From Sulfurovum sp. (GTDB lineage: Bacteria; Campylobacterota; Campylobacteria; Campylobacterales; Sulfurovaceae): a stretch of 52,241 nt of DNA. The translations under genes were made by a program, and so were the position numbers. Shown one piece after another: positions 26,395 through 36,577 of the stretch. Within the stretch, counting starts at the first letter, position 1. Each line of letters opens with the position of its first letter. Under the pieces are notes generated by a model, which was given only the letters and a program-made list of their open reading frames with translations, had not been told where the DNA came from and ran no database searches. The stretch covers positions 1 through 52,241 of the forward strand of contig JAMOTK010000060.1 of NCBI GenBank assembly GCA_027062365.1. The letters run 5' to 3'.

Positions 26395-27569
26395 TGGCAT
26401 CAGATGCAAATAGTCAAGGGAAAATTAACGCAGACGGTAAACGTGAAGTCGTTATGGTTGGAAATCACTTAGCAGCTTTAGCAGCTGTTGATTCTGGTTG
26501 TATGTTCTTTGGTGGGTATCCTATTACTCCTTCAACAGAAGTTATGGAAGCAATTTCAGATTTCCTTCCTAGAGTGGGTGGAACATGTATCCAAATGGAA
26601 GATGAAATTGCTGGTATCGCCGTTGCGATGGGTGCTTCTATGTCAGGTGTTAAGTCTATGACTGCAACATCAGGACCTGGTATCTCTTTAAAAGCTGAGA
26701 ACCTTGGACTTTGTCAGATGGCAGAAGTACCGTTGGTTGTTGTAGATGTCATGAGAGGAGGACCTTCTACAGGTCTTCCAACACGTGTATCACAAGGTGA
26801 TATTTCTCAATCTAAAACACCATCACATGGTGATTATAAGTCAATTGCACTTTGTGCAGGTACATTGGCTGAATGTTATACTGAAACAGTAAGAGCATTT
26901 AATCTAGCAGATAGATTTATGCAACCAGTTATTGTATTGTTAGATGCTACACTTGGTCTTATGCATGCAAAAGCTGTACTTCCAACTGTTGAAGAAGTTG
27001 AAGCAGGAATCGTACCTAGAAAAACATTTGATGGTGCTCCAGAAGACTATAGACCTTATGGTGTTGGTGAAGATGAAGCAGCAGTGCTTAATCCAATGTT
27101 CCAAGGGTATAGATACCACTTTACAGGTCTTCATCATGATGCAAAAGGTTTCCCAACTGAAGAGATTGAAACTTGTAGAAAACTTATCAAGAGACTTTTT
27201 GATAAAGTAGACAATCATTTAGATGAGATTGAACTCAATGAAGAGTATATGTTAGATGATGCAGATATCCTTCTTATCGGTTATGGTTCTGCTGCACTTG
27301 GTATTAAAGAAGCAGTCAATAGACTTAGAGCAGAAGGTATCAAAGTAGGTATGTTTAGACCTATTACAATATGGCCAAGTCCTGAAAAAAGAATGTATGA
27401 CCTTGGACAAAAGTTTGACAAAGTACTTTCAATAGAATTGAACATGGGTCAATACCTAGAAGAAATTCAAAGATGTATGGGTAGATTGGACATTGAAAAA
27501 CTTGTAAAAGTAAATGGTCGTCCATTCTCTCCAAAAGATATTACAGATAAAGTTAAGGAGGTATTTTAG
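26394..27569 (+). CDS. oorA: 2-oxoglutarate:acceptor oxidoreductase, alpha subunit
   Basis: A 391-residue pyruvate/2-oxoglutarate:ferredoxin oxidoreductase alpha-type subunit. It has the GGYPITPSTEVMEA motif near residue 40, QMEDEIAGIAVAMGASMSGVKSMTATSGPG (domain I) and the DILLIGYGSAALGIKEAV domain II strand with VGMFRPITIWPSP. The YPITP block and the gene neighbours place it with OorA rather than pyruvate oxidoreductase. It is coupled to oorD and oorB by 1-2 bp. Confidence 0.93.
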   Translation: MASDANSQGKINADGKREVVMVGNHLAALAAVDSGCMFFGGYPITPSTEVMEAISDFLPRVGGTCIQMEDEIAGIAVAMGASMSGVKSMTATSGPGISLKAENLGLCQMAEVPLVVVDVMRGGPSTGLPTRVSQGDISQSKTPSHGDYKSIALCAGTLAECYTETVRAFNLADRFMQPVIVLLDATLGLMHAKAVLPTVEEVEAGIVPRKTFDGAPEDYRPYGVGEDEAAVLNPMFQGYRYHFTGLHHDAKGFPTEEIETCRKLIKRLFDKVDNHLDEIELNEEYMLDDADILLIGYGSAALGIKEAVNRLRAEGIKVGMFRPITIWPSPEKRMYDLGQKFDKVLSIELNMGQYLEEIQRCMGRLDIEKLVKVNGRPFSPKDITDKVKEVF

Positions 27570-27571
27570 TC

Positions 27572-28429
27572 ATGGCATTTAATTATGATGGATATTTAAG
27601 AATGGAAAAAATGCCAACACTATGGTGTTGGGGTTGTGGAGACGGTATCGTCTTAAAAGCATTTGTTAGAGCAGTAGATTCACTAGGGTATGCAAAAGAT
27701 GATGTTTGTGTTGTCTCTGGTATTGGTTGTTCAGGAAGATTCTCTTCTTATGTTGACTTCAATACAGTGCATACTACACATGGTAGAACTATAGCATTTG
27801 CTACAGGTGTTAAATTGGCTAACCCAACTAAAAAAGTAGTTGTTGTTACTGGTGATGGTGATGCATTTGCTATTGGTGGTAACCATACTATTCATGGTGC
27901 TAGAAGAAATATTGATATAACAATGATTGTTATTCAAAACTTTATTTATGGTTTGACTAACTCTCAAACTTCTCCTACTACACCTCAAGGTATGTGGACA
28001 GTAACACAAAAGATTGGTAACATTGACCCAACTTTTGATGCTTGTAAATTGGTTGAAGCATCAGGGGCTACTTTTGTAGCACGTGAAGCAGTAACGAAAC
28101 CTAAAAAACTTGAAAAAATATTTAAACAAGCCCTTGAGCATAAAGGTTTTTCTTATGTTGATGCCTTGACAAACTGTCATATTAACCTAGGTCGTAAAAA
28201 CAAAATGGTTGCAGCTATGGATACACTTGATTGGATTGATAGTATTACAACGACTAAGAAAAAATGGGATACGCTTCCAAAAGAAGAGCAGATGAACCTA
28301 TTACCTACAGGTGTTTTACACGAAGATACAACCAAAAGAGAATACTGTGATGCCTACCAAATGGTAATAGATGCACATCAAGGTAGAAGAAGCAAAATCA
28401 CTCAAGATGATTTTGAGAAAAAAATATAA
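27572..28429 (+). CDS. oorB: 2-oxoglutarate:acceptor oxidoreductase, beta (TPP) subunit
   Basis: The thiamine-diphosphate subunit, 285 residues. The TPP motif runs from GDGDAFAIGGNH to the Asn and YGLTN about 30 residues on. Cluster cysteines are Cys19 and Cys22 in LWCWGCGDG, one in SGIGCSGR and one in TNCHINLGRKN. It decarboxylates or carboxylates at the C2 carbanion of TPP. AAGGAGG precedes the start. Confidence 0.93.
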   Translation: MAFNYDGYLRMEKMPTLWCWGCGDGIVLKAFVRAVDSLGYAKDDVCVVSGIGCSGRFSSYVDFNTVHTTHGRTIAFATGVKLANPTKKVVVVTGDGDAFAIGGNHTIHGARRNIDITMIVIQNFIYGLTNSQTSPTTPQGMWTVTQKIGNIDPTFDACKLVEASGATFVAREAVTKPKKLEKIFKQALEHKGFSYVDALTNCHINLGRKNKMVAAMDTLDWIDSITTTKKKWDTLPKEEQMNLLPTGVLHEDTTKREYCDAYQMVIDAHQGRRSKITQDDFEKKI

Positions 28430-28438
28430 GGAGACACA

Positions 28439-29014
28439 ATGGCTAACAAAACGAGAGACGTATTAAGATTTACGGGTGTTGGTGGACAAGGTGTTCTTCT
28501 TGCAGGTGAGATTTTTGCTTCAGCAAAAATTGCTTTAGGTGGTTTTGGTGTTAAAACTGCTACCTATACATCACAAGTACGTGGTGGACCAACCGTTGTT
28601 GATATCCAACTAGATACGGAAGAAATTTGGTACCCACATGCAGTAGAAGGAGAAGTTGATTTTATGCTCTCTGTTGCAGATATGTCATACCAACTTTTCA
28701 AAACAGGGGTACGTGAGGGAGCTACAATTGTTATTGAGCCAAACCTTGTACATCCAACTGAAGAAGATAGAAAAAAATGGAATATCGTTGAAATACCTAT
28801 TATTACTATCGCAAAAGAAGAAGTAAAACTTGTTCTTACACAATCAGTTGTAGCATTAGCAATTGCTAACACTTATCAAAATGCAATTGATGATGAGACA
28901 TTAAAAGCTACTATGCTTTCAGCTGTACCTGAAAGATTTCATAAACCAAATTTATTGGCGTATGATTTAGGTAAAAAATATGCAGAAGAAGCTATCGCTA
29001 AAGCGAATGCATAA
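28439..29014 (+). CDS. oorC: 2-oxoglutarate:acceptor oxidoreductase, gamma subunit
   Basis: A 191-residue gamma-type subunit with RFTGVGGQGVLLAGEI at residues 10-25, TYTSQVRGGPTVVDIQL and a Rossmann-like core, as in all 2-oxoacid:ferredoxin oxidoreductase gamma chains. It is 9 bp after oorB with AAGGAGACACA before the ATG, and is the last gene of the operon, followed by a hairpin terminator. Confidence 0.93.
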   Translation: MANKTRDVLRFTGVGGQGVLLAGEIFASAKIALGGFGVKTATYTSQVRGGPTVVDIQLDTEEIWYPHAVEGEVDFMLSVADMSYQLFKTGVREGATIVIEPNLVHPTEEDRKKWNIVEIPIITIAKEEVKLVLTQSVVALAIANTYQNAIDDETLKATMLSAVPERFHKPNLLAYDLGKKYAEEAIAKANA

Positions 29015-29044
29015 ATAGTTACTTTTCAAAACTAAGGCGATAAA

Positions 29045-29072
29045 GTAAGTCATTTTATGACTTACACTTTTT
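29045..29072 (+). terminator. Rho-independent terminator of oorDABC
   Basis: A perfect 9-bp stem (GTAAGTCAT with ATGACTTAC), TTT loop, then ACTTTTT. It lies 30 bp after the oorC stop. Confidence 0.75.
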
Positions 29073-29309
29073 CGTCTAAGTATCCTTCGTATAAAATCAT
29101 TTTAACCCACTTAATAGCACTTTTATCTCTTCCACACGTAATCGATATTTGTGATTTTGACTCTTTAAGTTGTTCTTCTATATAGACATTGGTTCTTGTC
29201 TATGAAACAAGTAAAAAACTCCAAACACATCAACCATTTACAATGGATTAAACTTTAGATTTTTGTTGTAGGTAAATAAGGTTTAAACCCACCCTAACAG
29301 ATGTTTGGA
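29073..29309. other. Intergenic stretch without a recognisable gene
   Basis: No open frame with a ribosome binding site or tRNA cloverleaf was found. Two short inverted repeats are present: ATAGAC with GTCTAT near 29180-29201, and CCATT with AATGG near 29231-29245. I see nothing else. Confidence 0.5.
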
Positions 29310-29315
29310 TATAAT
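29310..29315 (+). promoter_or_regulatory. -10 element of the pyrH promoter
   Basis: TATAAT in TTTGGATATAATCGCG, 27 bp before the GTG start of pyrH. It is the only strong -10 before the pyrH-to-amidase run. Confidence 0.6.
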
Positions 29316-29333
29316 CGCGTTATTATAAAATAA

Positions 29334-30050
<717 letters not shown>

Positions 30051-30081
30051 TTAACCACATCTCCAATTAAAAGGATAAAAA

Positions 30082-30288
30082 ATGAGAACAGAACAATTAA
30101 CAGCTATTGCACTAGAAAAAGTAGACTTTGACAAATATCTTTTAGCGAATGCTGTAGGAAAACGAGCAGCAGAGATTACCAATGGTGCACCATCGGTTTT
30201 AGATATAGACACTTCAGAGATGAAATATGCTGATATAGCACTCCAAGAGATAGCTGAAGGTAAAATCCTCGTAAGTTTAGAGGACTAA
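30082..30288 (+). CDS. rpoZ: RNA polymerase omega subunit
   Basis: The 68-residue omega chain supports folding of beta-prime. MRTEQLTAIALEKVDFDKYLLANAVGKRAAEITNGAP corresponds to the family's (N)RY.L...A..RA..I..G motif. It is short but normal for this phylum. Location between pyrH and spoT supports the call. AAAAGGATAAAAA precedes the ATG. Confidence 0.9.
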   Translation: MRTEQLTAIALEKVDFDKYLLANAVGKRAAEITNGAPSVLDIDTSEMKYADIALQEIAEGKILVSLED

Positions 30289-30293
30289 TTCCT

Positions 30294-32450
30294 GTGGAAG
30301 CTTTTTTTGATAAAGCTAAGCATATACATACGGTAGAAGCAGCAGAAGCTCTTCTGTGGGAAGTTCTCCCTTCTCCACAAGACAATACACTCAAAGCATT
30401 TCATCTTTCGGTAGATGCCCATGCAGGACAAGTACGTAAAAGTGGTGAACCTTATATTGTGCATCCTATACTTGTGGCTGTTATTACTGCCAAAATATCT
30501 AATGATGAAATGATGGTTCAAGCAGCCCTCTTGCATGATGTAGTAGAAGATACAGAGTACACCATAGAAGACTTGATAGACTCTTTTGGTGAGGATGTAG
30601 CACACATGGTAGAGGGACTTACCAAAATCATTGCCTTACGTGATGAAGAGCTTGTCTCTTCTTCTTCTGATGATAGACTGATGAATTCAGCACTTACATT
30701 TAGAAAAATGCTTATTGCTTCTATCAAAGATGTCCGTGTATTGGTTATCAAACTTTGTGATAGAGTACATAATATGCTTACCCTTGATTCTCTCAATAGT
30801 GAAAAACAAAAACGTATCTCTGAAGAGACGTTGGTTGTCTATGCTCCTATTGCACATAGGTTAGGTATCTCACAACTTAAAAACCAATTAGAAGATTTGA
30901 GTTTTTATTATATTTATCCTCATGATTATCATAACATAGATAGCTATATCCAAAGTAATTCCCAAAATTTGCATCTTCAACTCAACTCTTTTATCTCTAA
31001 AGTCAAAATCTTTATGATGCAAAATGGTTTTGATGAAGATGAATTTCAAGTCTTTGGTAGGGTAAAGCATTATTACTCTATTCACATGAAAATGCAACGT
31101 AAAGGGATAAGTATAGAAGAAGTGCTTGACCTTTTGGCTGTACGTATTATCGTAAGAGAGCCTTTAGAGTGTTATAAAGTACTAGGGTTAATGCATTTGA
31201 GTTTTACCCCTTTGGTCTCTAGGTTCAAAGATTATGTGGCTGTACCTAAAGAGAATGGATATAAGACCATACATACAACACTTTTTAGTGATGAAGGGAT
31301 TTTAGAAGCCCAAATACGTACAGAAGAGATGCACCAACTTGCAGAATATGGTATCGCAGCACATTGGAAATATAAAAGTAATGGTAGCAATGAAGTGAAG
31401 ATAGAGTGGCTAAAAAGCTTACCCCATCAACATGAATCGGTAAAAGAATTTTATGAATTGGCTAAATGTGACCTTTTTTCTGAAGATATTGTAGTCTTTT
31501 CTCCTGATATGGATACCTATACGTTGCCCAAAGAATCTACGGCATTAGATTTTGCTTATGCTGTGCATTCTGAAGTAGGAAGCATGGCTATTGATGTCGT
31601 GATTAACAATAAAAACACTTCTTTATTAACGGTATTAAAAAATGGGGATATAGTCAAAATTGTTACAGATGATACGGCACATTTACATTGCTCATGGATA
31701 GATACAGTCCAAACATCTAAAGCTCGTGAGGGTATTCGTTTGGCATGTAATCAACGTATCAAAGAGGTAGATACATTAAGTGCTTATAATATTTTAAAAA
31801 CACTTTTTTCAGAAAAAGATGAAGTGATAGAGTCTTTAATTAAAGATTTGGCATTAGAAGATAATATCTATAAAGTACCTGTAAAAGAAAGTTGTTATCA
31901 AGATGTAATCTATAAAATATCAGAATATAGAGGGACAAAAGGTGGAGGTTTTTGGAGTTTATTGACCAAAGGATATAAAAAGCCAAAAGCCAAAGAGTTA
32001 GAGCATTGTCATTTTTTTAGTAATAAAAGTTTAGATGCTGTAGAGTTTGATTATTGTTGTCACCCTAAAGTAGGTGACCAAATTGTCGCTTTTCATAAGG
32101 GGACAAAGGCTATTATACATCATAAATTGTGTAAAAATGCCTACAGTAAAATCGTAGCAAAAGAAGCGATGCTTTATGTTGATTGGAATGTGACGAAACA
32201 TGCACACTATAAACTGATAGTAAGTTTACAAAATCAAAAAGGGGTTTTGGCTGATTTATTGGCAACCCTTTCTCAATTAAATCTCAATGTATTGAGTATT
32301 CAATTGGGTATTAGGCATTCCGAAGAGGCAGAATGGTGTCAAATAGAAATAGAAAGTCGTGATACTCCTAAGGAAGTATTAATCAATAAAATAAAGAAAA
32401 AGTTTAAACTCATAGACCTTATAAGTTTAGATGATGCGTATAACAAATAA
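30294..32450 (+). CDS. spoT: Bifunctional (p)ppGpp synthetase/hydrolase, Rel/SpoT (GTG start)
   Basis: Controls the stringent response by making and degrading (p)ppGpp. In the 718 residues the HD hydrolase domain is intact (HPIL near 57; HDVVEDT at 81-87, with both the His-Asp and Glu-Asp pairs). The synthetase domain spans about 235-355 (VKHYYSIHMKM, YKTIHTTLF). A TGS domain (about 395-455, VFSPDMDTYTLPKESTALDFAY) and a C-terminal ACT domain (about 640-718) follow. Both activities look competent, as expected where it is the only long Rel protein. GTG at 30294 follows AGAGGAC; rpoZ ends 5 bp before. Confidence 0.94.
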   Translation: MEAFFDKAKHIHTVEAAEALLWEVLPSPQDNTLKAFHLSVDAHAGQVRKSGEPYIVHPILVAVITAKISNDEMMVQAALLHDVVEDTEYTIEDLIDSFGEDVAHMVEGLTKIIALRDEELVSSSSDDRLMNSALTFRKMLIASIKDVRVLVIKLCDRVHNMLTLDSLNSEKQKRISEETLVVYAPIAHRLGISQLKNQLEDLSFYYIYPHDYHNIDSYIQSNSQNLHLQLNSFISKVKIFMMQNGFDEDEFQVFGRVKHYYSIHMKMQRKGISIEEVLDLLAVRIIVREPLECYKVLGLMHLSFTPLVSRFKDYVAVPKENGYKTIHTTLFSDEGILEAQIRTEEMHQLAEYGIAAHWKYKSNGSNEVKIEWLKSLPHQHESVKEFYELAKCDLFSEDIVVFSPDMDTYTLPKESTALDFAYAVHSEVGSMAIDVVINNKNTSLLTVLKNGDIVKIVTDDTAHLHCSWIDTVQTSKAREGIRLACNQRIKEVDTLSAYNILKTLFSEKDEVIESLIKDLALEDNIYKVPVKESCYQDVIYKISEYRGTKGGGFWSLLTKGYKKPKAKELEHCHFFSNKSLDAVEFDYCCHPKVGDQIVAFHKGTKAIIHHKLCKNAYSKIVAKEAMLYVDWNVTKHAHYKLIVSLQNQKGVLADLLATLSQLNLNVLSIQLGIRHSEEAEWCQIEIESRDTPKEVLINKIKKKFKLIDLISLDDAYNK

Positions 32451-32468
32451 ATAGAGGAAAATAACGTA

Positions 32469-33668
32469 ATGATACAAGAAGCATTAGAAGAAATCGCCAG
32501 AGGTACAGCAGAAATTATAGATAGTGAACGCATAGAAAAACTTGTGACAAAATATTATAATGATGGGACTACATATACCGTCAAGGCAGGTTTTGACCCT
32601 ACAGCACCAGATTTACACTTAGGGCATACGGTGCTTCTTCAAAAATTGGCAACTTTTCAAAAGTTTGGTGGACGTGTACAATTTTTGATTGGTGATTTTA
32701 CAGCTATGATTGGTGACCCTACAGGGAAGAGTGCTACTAGAAAAGTATTGACAAAAGAGGATATTATCAAAAATATTACCTCATATACGCAACAGGCTTT
32801 TAAAATCTTAGATGAGAGCAAAACAGATATTGTCTATAACAACGATTGGCTAGAAGCATTGGGGTCAGCAGGTATGCTTCAACTCGCATCTAACCTTACT
32901 GTAGCTAGGATGCTAGAGCGTGATGACTTTTCTAAACGTTATCGCTCCAATACCCCTATTGCCGTGAGTGAATTTATGTATCCTTTGCTTCAAGGGTATG
33001 ATTCTGTACACCTCAAAAGTGATATAGAGATAGGTGGGACGGATCAAAAGTTTAATTTACTCATGGGAAGACAACTGCAAAAAGCCTATGAGATTAAAAA
33101 ACAACAAGCTGTCCTTATGATGCCTATCTTAGAAGGACTTGATGGGGTGCAAAAGATGAGCAAGTCTTTAGGCAATTATATTGGTGTAATAGATGCACCC
33201 AAAGATATTTATGGAAAAATCCTTTCTATTTCAGATGAACTTATGTGGCGTTATTATGAACTTTTGAGTGAAATGTCCTTATCGGATATAACAAAGCTTC
33301 AAAAGGATGTTTCATCTCGTACAATTCATCCTAAAACAGCCAAAGAAAACCTTGCATTTGAGATAACAAAAAGGTTTTATAATGAAGAGTTAGCTACACT
33401 AGCTAAAGAAGAGTTTAACTCTGTATTTAAAGCAAAAAAATTGCCGACTGAAATGTTAGAATTTGAGATGTCAAACGGTATTTGGGTCTGTCAAGCATTG
33501 GTAGATGCTAAACTTGAATCGTCTACTTCCCAAGCGAGACGTGACATCAAGCAAAATGCTGTAAGTATTGACCAAGTGAAGATAAGTGATGAAAAACTTA
33601 ATCTTGAAACGGGTGAATACATCTTACAAGTAGGTAAAAAAAGATTTGCGAAAATAAAGGTAAAGTAA
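32469..33668 (+). CDS. tyrS: Tyrosyl-tRNA synthetase
   Basis: Charges tRNA-Tyr. The 399-residue class I synthetase has HLGH (50-53) as the HIGH motif and KMSKS at 229-233. It also has the GGTDQKFNLLMGR tyrosine/ATP site at 189-201 and a C-terminal S4 RNA-binding domain (SQARRDIKQNAVSIDQVKI). The stop overlaps the next gene's ATG by one base. Confidence 0.95.
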   Translation: MIQEALEEIARGTAEIIDSERIEKLVTKYYNDGTTYTVKAGFDPTAPDLHLGHTVLLQKLATFQKFGGRVQFLIGDFTAMIGDPTGKSATRKVLTKEDIIKNITSYTQQAFKILDESKTDIVYNNDWLEALGSAGMLQLASNLTVARMLERDDFSKRYRSNTPIAVSEFMYPLLQGYDSVHLKSDIEIGGTDQKFNLLMGRQLQKAYEIKKQQAVLMMPILEGLDGVQKMSKSLGNYIGVIDAPKDIYGKILSISDELMWRYYELLSEMSLSDITKLQKDVSSRTIHPKTAKENLAFEITKRFYNEELATLAKEEFNSVFKAKKLPTEMLEFEMSNGIWVCQALVDAKLESSTSQARRDIKQNAVSIDQVKISDEKLNLETGEYILQVGKKRFAKIKVK

Positions 33669-34774
33669 TGAAATTTAAGTCTTTTAAAATTGGAAAATAT
33701 ACGATTGAAAAACCTATCGTACAAGGTGGTATGGGTGTAGGTGTCTCATGGGACCAACTCGCAGGTACTGTGTCTAAAGAGGGTGGATTGGGTGTTATTT
33801 CTGCTGTGGGTACAGGGGTGTATAAAAAAAGAGCCTATGTCGAAAAAACAGTAGGTAAAGAAGAAAGACCTTTGGATGCTATCAATTTTTACTCCTATCC
33901 TGCCTTACAAAAAATCTTTGATAATGCAAGAGAACTTTGTGGAGATGCTCCTTTGGCTGCAAATGTATTGTATGCACAAAGTGAGTACAATCGTGTTGTA
34001 GAAGATGCCTGTAAAGCTGGAGCAGATATTATTATCACAGGGGCAGGACTGCCTTTGACGATGCCAGAAGCAACCAAAGCATACCCTGATGTAGCCTTAG
34101 TACCTATTGTCTCTACAGCAAAAGCACTACGTATCTTATGTAAACGTTGGAAAAAAACACACAATAGACTCCCTGATGCTGTGATTGTTGAAGGACCTTT
34201 GAGTGGTGGACACCAAGGGTTTAAGTATGATGAGTGTTTTTTAGAAGAGAATAAACTTGAAAATATATTAGCTCCCGTGATAGAAGAAGCCAAAAATTGG
34301 GGTTCTATGCCTGTGATTGCAGCAGGTGGTGTATGGGACCATGATGATATTATCAAAATGATGGAAATTGGTGCTGATGCTGTACAGATGGGTACACGTT
34401 TTATTGGTACGGTAGAGTGTGATGCTAGTCAAGTAATGAAAGACATTATCATCGGCTCTAAAGCTGAAGATATTAAGCTCTTTAAATCTCCTGTAGGGTA
34501 TCCTGCTCGTGGGGTAAGAACACAACTCCATAAAGATATAGAAAAAGGCATCGCACCTAAAGTGGCATGTATTTCTAACTGTGTTGCCCCATGTAAGCGT
34601 GGTGAAGAAGCGAAAATTGTCGGATATTGTATCGCAGATAGACTCTCAGATGCCTATGATGGTATCGCAGAGTCTGGACTCTTCTTTACAGGAGCTAATG
34701 GCTACCGTCTTCAAGAGATTATTAGCGTTAAAACATTGATGAATAAACTTATGCACGGAGAAGATAGTCTATAA
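33668..34774 (+). CDS. Nitronate monooxygenase family flavoprotein (NMO / 2-nitropropane dioxygenase-like)
   Basis: A 368-residue FMN-binding TIM-barrel protein: PIVQGGMGVGVSWDQLAGTVSKEGGLGVISA at the N-terminus, ADIIITGAGLP, VEGPLSGGHQGF, and VIAAGGVWDHDDIIKMMEIGADAVQMGTRF with the FMN phosphate site. The SGGHQG loop carries the His typical of nitronate monooxygenases. FabK (enoyl-ACP reductase) is a related alternative. A Cys-containing C-terminal stretch (CISNCVAPCKRGEEAKIVGYC) is a notable extension, but no cluster function can be claimed. It is coupled to tyrS and the amidase gene. Confidence 0.82.
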   Translation: MKFKSFKIGKYTIEKPIVQGGMGVGVSWDQLAGTVSKEGGLGVISAVGTGVYKKRAYVEKTVGKEERPLDAINFYSYPALQKIFDNARELCGDAPLAANVLYAQSEYNRVVEDACKAGADIIITGAGLPLTMPEATKAYPDVALVPIVSTAKALRILCKRWKKTHNRLPDAVIVEGPLSGGHQGFKYDECFLEENKLENILAPVIEEAKNWGSMPVIAAGGVWDHDDIIKMMEIGADAVQMGTRFIGTVECDASQVMKDIIIGSKAEDIKLFKSPVGYPARGVRTQLHKDIEKGIAPKVACISNCVAPCKRGEEAKIVGYCIADRLSDAYDGIAESGLFFTGANGYRLQEIISVKTLMNKLMHGEDSL

Positions 34775-35950
34775 ATGCTAAGACTACAGAGGATTCTATT
34801 AGTCGTATTATTGCTGAATACTATACTATTTTCTAGTATCAATATCTTACAAAAAACCTTGATAAAGCAAAATAAAATACATTTTACTTTTACCAAGCGT
34901 TTTGATGCTAAGAATGTAAGGCATTTTGTACTTAACAATCCTCCTCGCCATGTATATGATTTTCATAACACAGCATTACGCAATAAACATACGCCTTTAA
35001 ACCATAGTAAGAATGTACGTATGGCACAATATAAAAAAGATATAGTTCGTGTGGTTATTACAGCCAATCATCACAAAAATGTTGCCTATCAGCCACTCTT
35101 TTTGGACAATGAGTATTGTATCGTTTTACCTAGTCATAGTACAAAAAAGCCACCTAAAAAACCCAAAAACGATAAAAAAGTCAAAAAATCAAAAGGATTT
35201 TCTCTTTCATTTTTTGATGATACGCCAACTATTAGAATGCCTCATTCACATAAATCTGAACTCATCGTCATAGACGCAGGACATGGAGGACATGACTCAG
35301 GTGCAATAGGTGGAAAAAAAAGAGAAAAAGATTTAGTCTTACAAATAGCCAAAAGGGTGGCAAGGTTACTTAAAAAACGTGGACATCCTGTCTATATGAC
35401 CCGTACTTCAGACCGTTTTTTGAAACTCTCTGAACGTACTAAGTTTGCAGACAAAAAGAAAGCTGTGGCATTTATCTCTATCCATGCTAACTCTGTCCCT
35501 AAAAAGAAGCGTCATCGTATCCATGGGATAGAGACATTTTTCTTACAAAATACAAGAGATGCAAAGTCTCAGCGTATTGCAGCGAGGGAAAACAAGTCTG
35601 TCCTCAAAGGGACAACCAAACTAAGTCAAAATGTGATTATAGACTCAGTGCTTACTGGCCCAAAGATAGTACAGTCCAATAAACTAGCCATTGATGTACA
35701 GTCTAGTATTATGAAAAATTTACGAACCAAATATACAGGTATCGTGGATAAAGGCGTAAAACATGCTCCTTTTTATGTACTTGTGGGTGCTAGTCGACCT
35801 TCTATTTTGGTAGAAGTAGGGTATATCTCTCATGCATGGGAGAGAAAACGTCTTTTTACCTCAAAGTATCAAGAGCTTATTGCCAAAGGGATTGCTGATG
35901 GTATAGATAATTATTTACGAAATAGAAAGAAAGAGATAGATTTTAACTAA
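34775..35950 (+). CDS. amiC: N-acetylmuramoyl-L-alanine amidase, AmiC-like
   Basis: Cleaves the lactyl-Ala bond of peptidoglycan during cell separation. The 391-residue protein has an N-terminal signal/anchor (about 5-25), an AMIN-like domain (about 35-118), a Lys-rich linker (about 123-141) and an Amidase_3 domain from 162. Zinc ligands are visible: His170 in VIDAGHGGHDSG, Glu184 in KREKDL and the His in FISIHANS. Its ATG directly abuts the preceding stop codon, and it is the last gene of the pyrH run. Confidence 0.88.
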   Translation: MLRLQRILLVVLLLNTILFSSINILQKTLIKQNKIHFTFTKRFDAKNVRHFVLNNPPRHVYDFHNTALRNKHTPLNHSKNVRMAQYKKDIVRVVITANHHKNVAYQPLFLDNEYCIVLPSHSTKKPPKKPKNDKKVKKSKGFSLSFFDDTPTIRMPHSHKSELIVIDAGHGGHDSGAIGGKKREKDLVLQIAKRVARLLKKRGHPVYMTRTSDRFLKLSERTKFADKKKAVAFISIHANSVPKKKRHRIHGIETFFLQNTRDAKSQRIAARENKSVLKGTTKLSQNVIIDSVLTGPKIVQSNKLAIDVQSSIMKNLRTKYTGIVDKGVKHAPFYVLVGASRPSILVEVGYISHAWERKRLFTSKYQELIAKGIADGIDNYLRNRKKEIDFN

Positions 35951-35969
35951 GAGAGAATTTCTTCTCTCT
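35950..35969. terminator. Bidirectional stem-loop between the amidase gene and ppa
   Basis: AGAGAGAA pairs with TTCTCTCT around a TTTC loop, immediately after the amidase stop and 15 bp from the convergent ppa stop. T-runs are short on both strands. Confidence 0.5.
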
Positions 35970-35984
35970 AGGGTATAAAAGATT

Positions 35985-36503
35985 TTATTTATAGTTTTTA
36001 ATTGCTTTTTCGAGTATTTCAGTAGCCGCTGCTTTATCTTTGAATCCAGATACTTTTACCCATTTGTTAGGCTCTAGCATTTTGTAGGTTTCAAAGAAGT
36101 TTTTGATACGGTTTAGTGTATGTTCTGGGACATCACCCAAATCATTTATCTTTGCATACGTTGGGTCTATCTTCACAGTAGGTACAGCGATAAGTTTTTC
36201 ATCTCCACCAGACTCATCTTCGGTCATAAGTACACCCACAAGTCTACACTTGATATATGAACCTGCTTGTAAAGGATAGTCACACAGTACAAGAATATCA
36301 GCTGGGTCACCATCATCTGAAAGTGTATTGGCTACGAATCCATAGTTGGCTGGGTAGTGCATCGCAGAGTAAAGTACTCTATCTACTTCAACAGCTCCTG
36401 ACTCTTTGTCTATCTCATATTTGATTGCTGAATTAAGTGGTACTTCAATAATCGCTTTCACGGCATCAGGGTTCTGACCATATCCAATTTTACTAATATC
36501 CAT
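35985..36503 (-). CDS. ppa: Inorganic pyrophosphatase (family I)
   Basis: Hydrolyses pyrophosphate to drive biosynthesis. The 172-residue protein has EVPLNSAIKYEIDKESGAVEVDR, YPANYGFV and DDGDPADILVL with the metal-binding Asp set, plus KIDPTYAKINDLGDVP. Length matches soluble bacterial family I enzymes. ATGGAT is preceded by a weak AGGGT-type site. Confidence 0.95.
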   Translation of the reverse strand: MDISKIGYGQNPDAVKAIIEVPLNSAIKYEIDKESGAVEVDRVLYSAMHYPANYGFVANTLSDDGDPADILVLCDYPLQAGSYIKCRLVGVLMTEDESGGDEKLIAVPTVKIDPTYAKINDLGDVPEHTLNRIKNFFETYKMLEPNKWVKVSGFKDKAAATEILEKAIKNYK

Positions 36504-36577
36504 AAGGGTATCTCCATATAGGTTAAATTTTCAAAATAGTATCATAAATTTGATTAATGGCTCATCAAATTTAAGTA

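Noticed and set aside
29073-29309. A tRNA or small RNA gene between oorC and pyrH
   Set aside because: No cloverleaf could be folded and only two short weak inverted repeats are visible.
33895-34356. A 153-codon minus-strand open frame opposite the nitronate monooxygenase-like gene
   Set aside because: It is the shadow of a conserved gene in the tyrS operon; no domain or start signal supports it.
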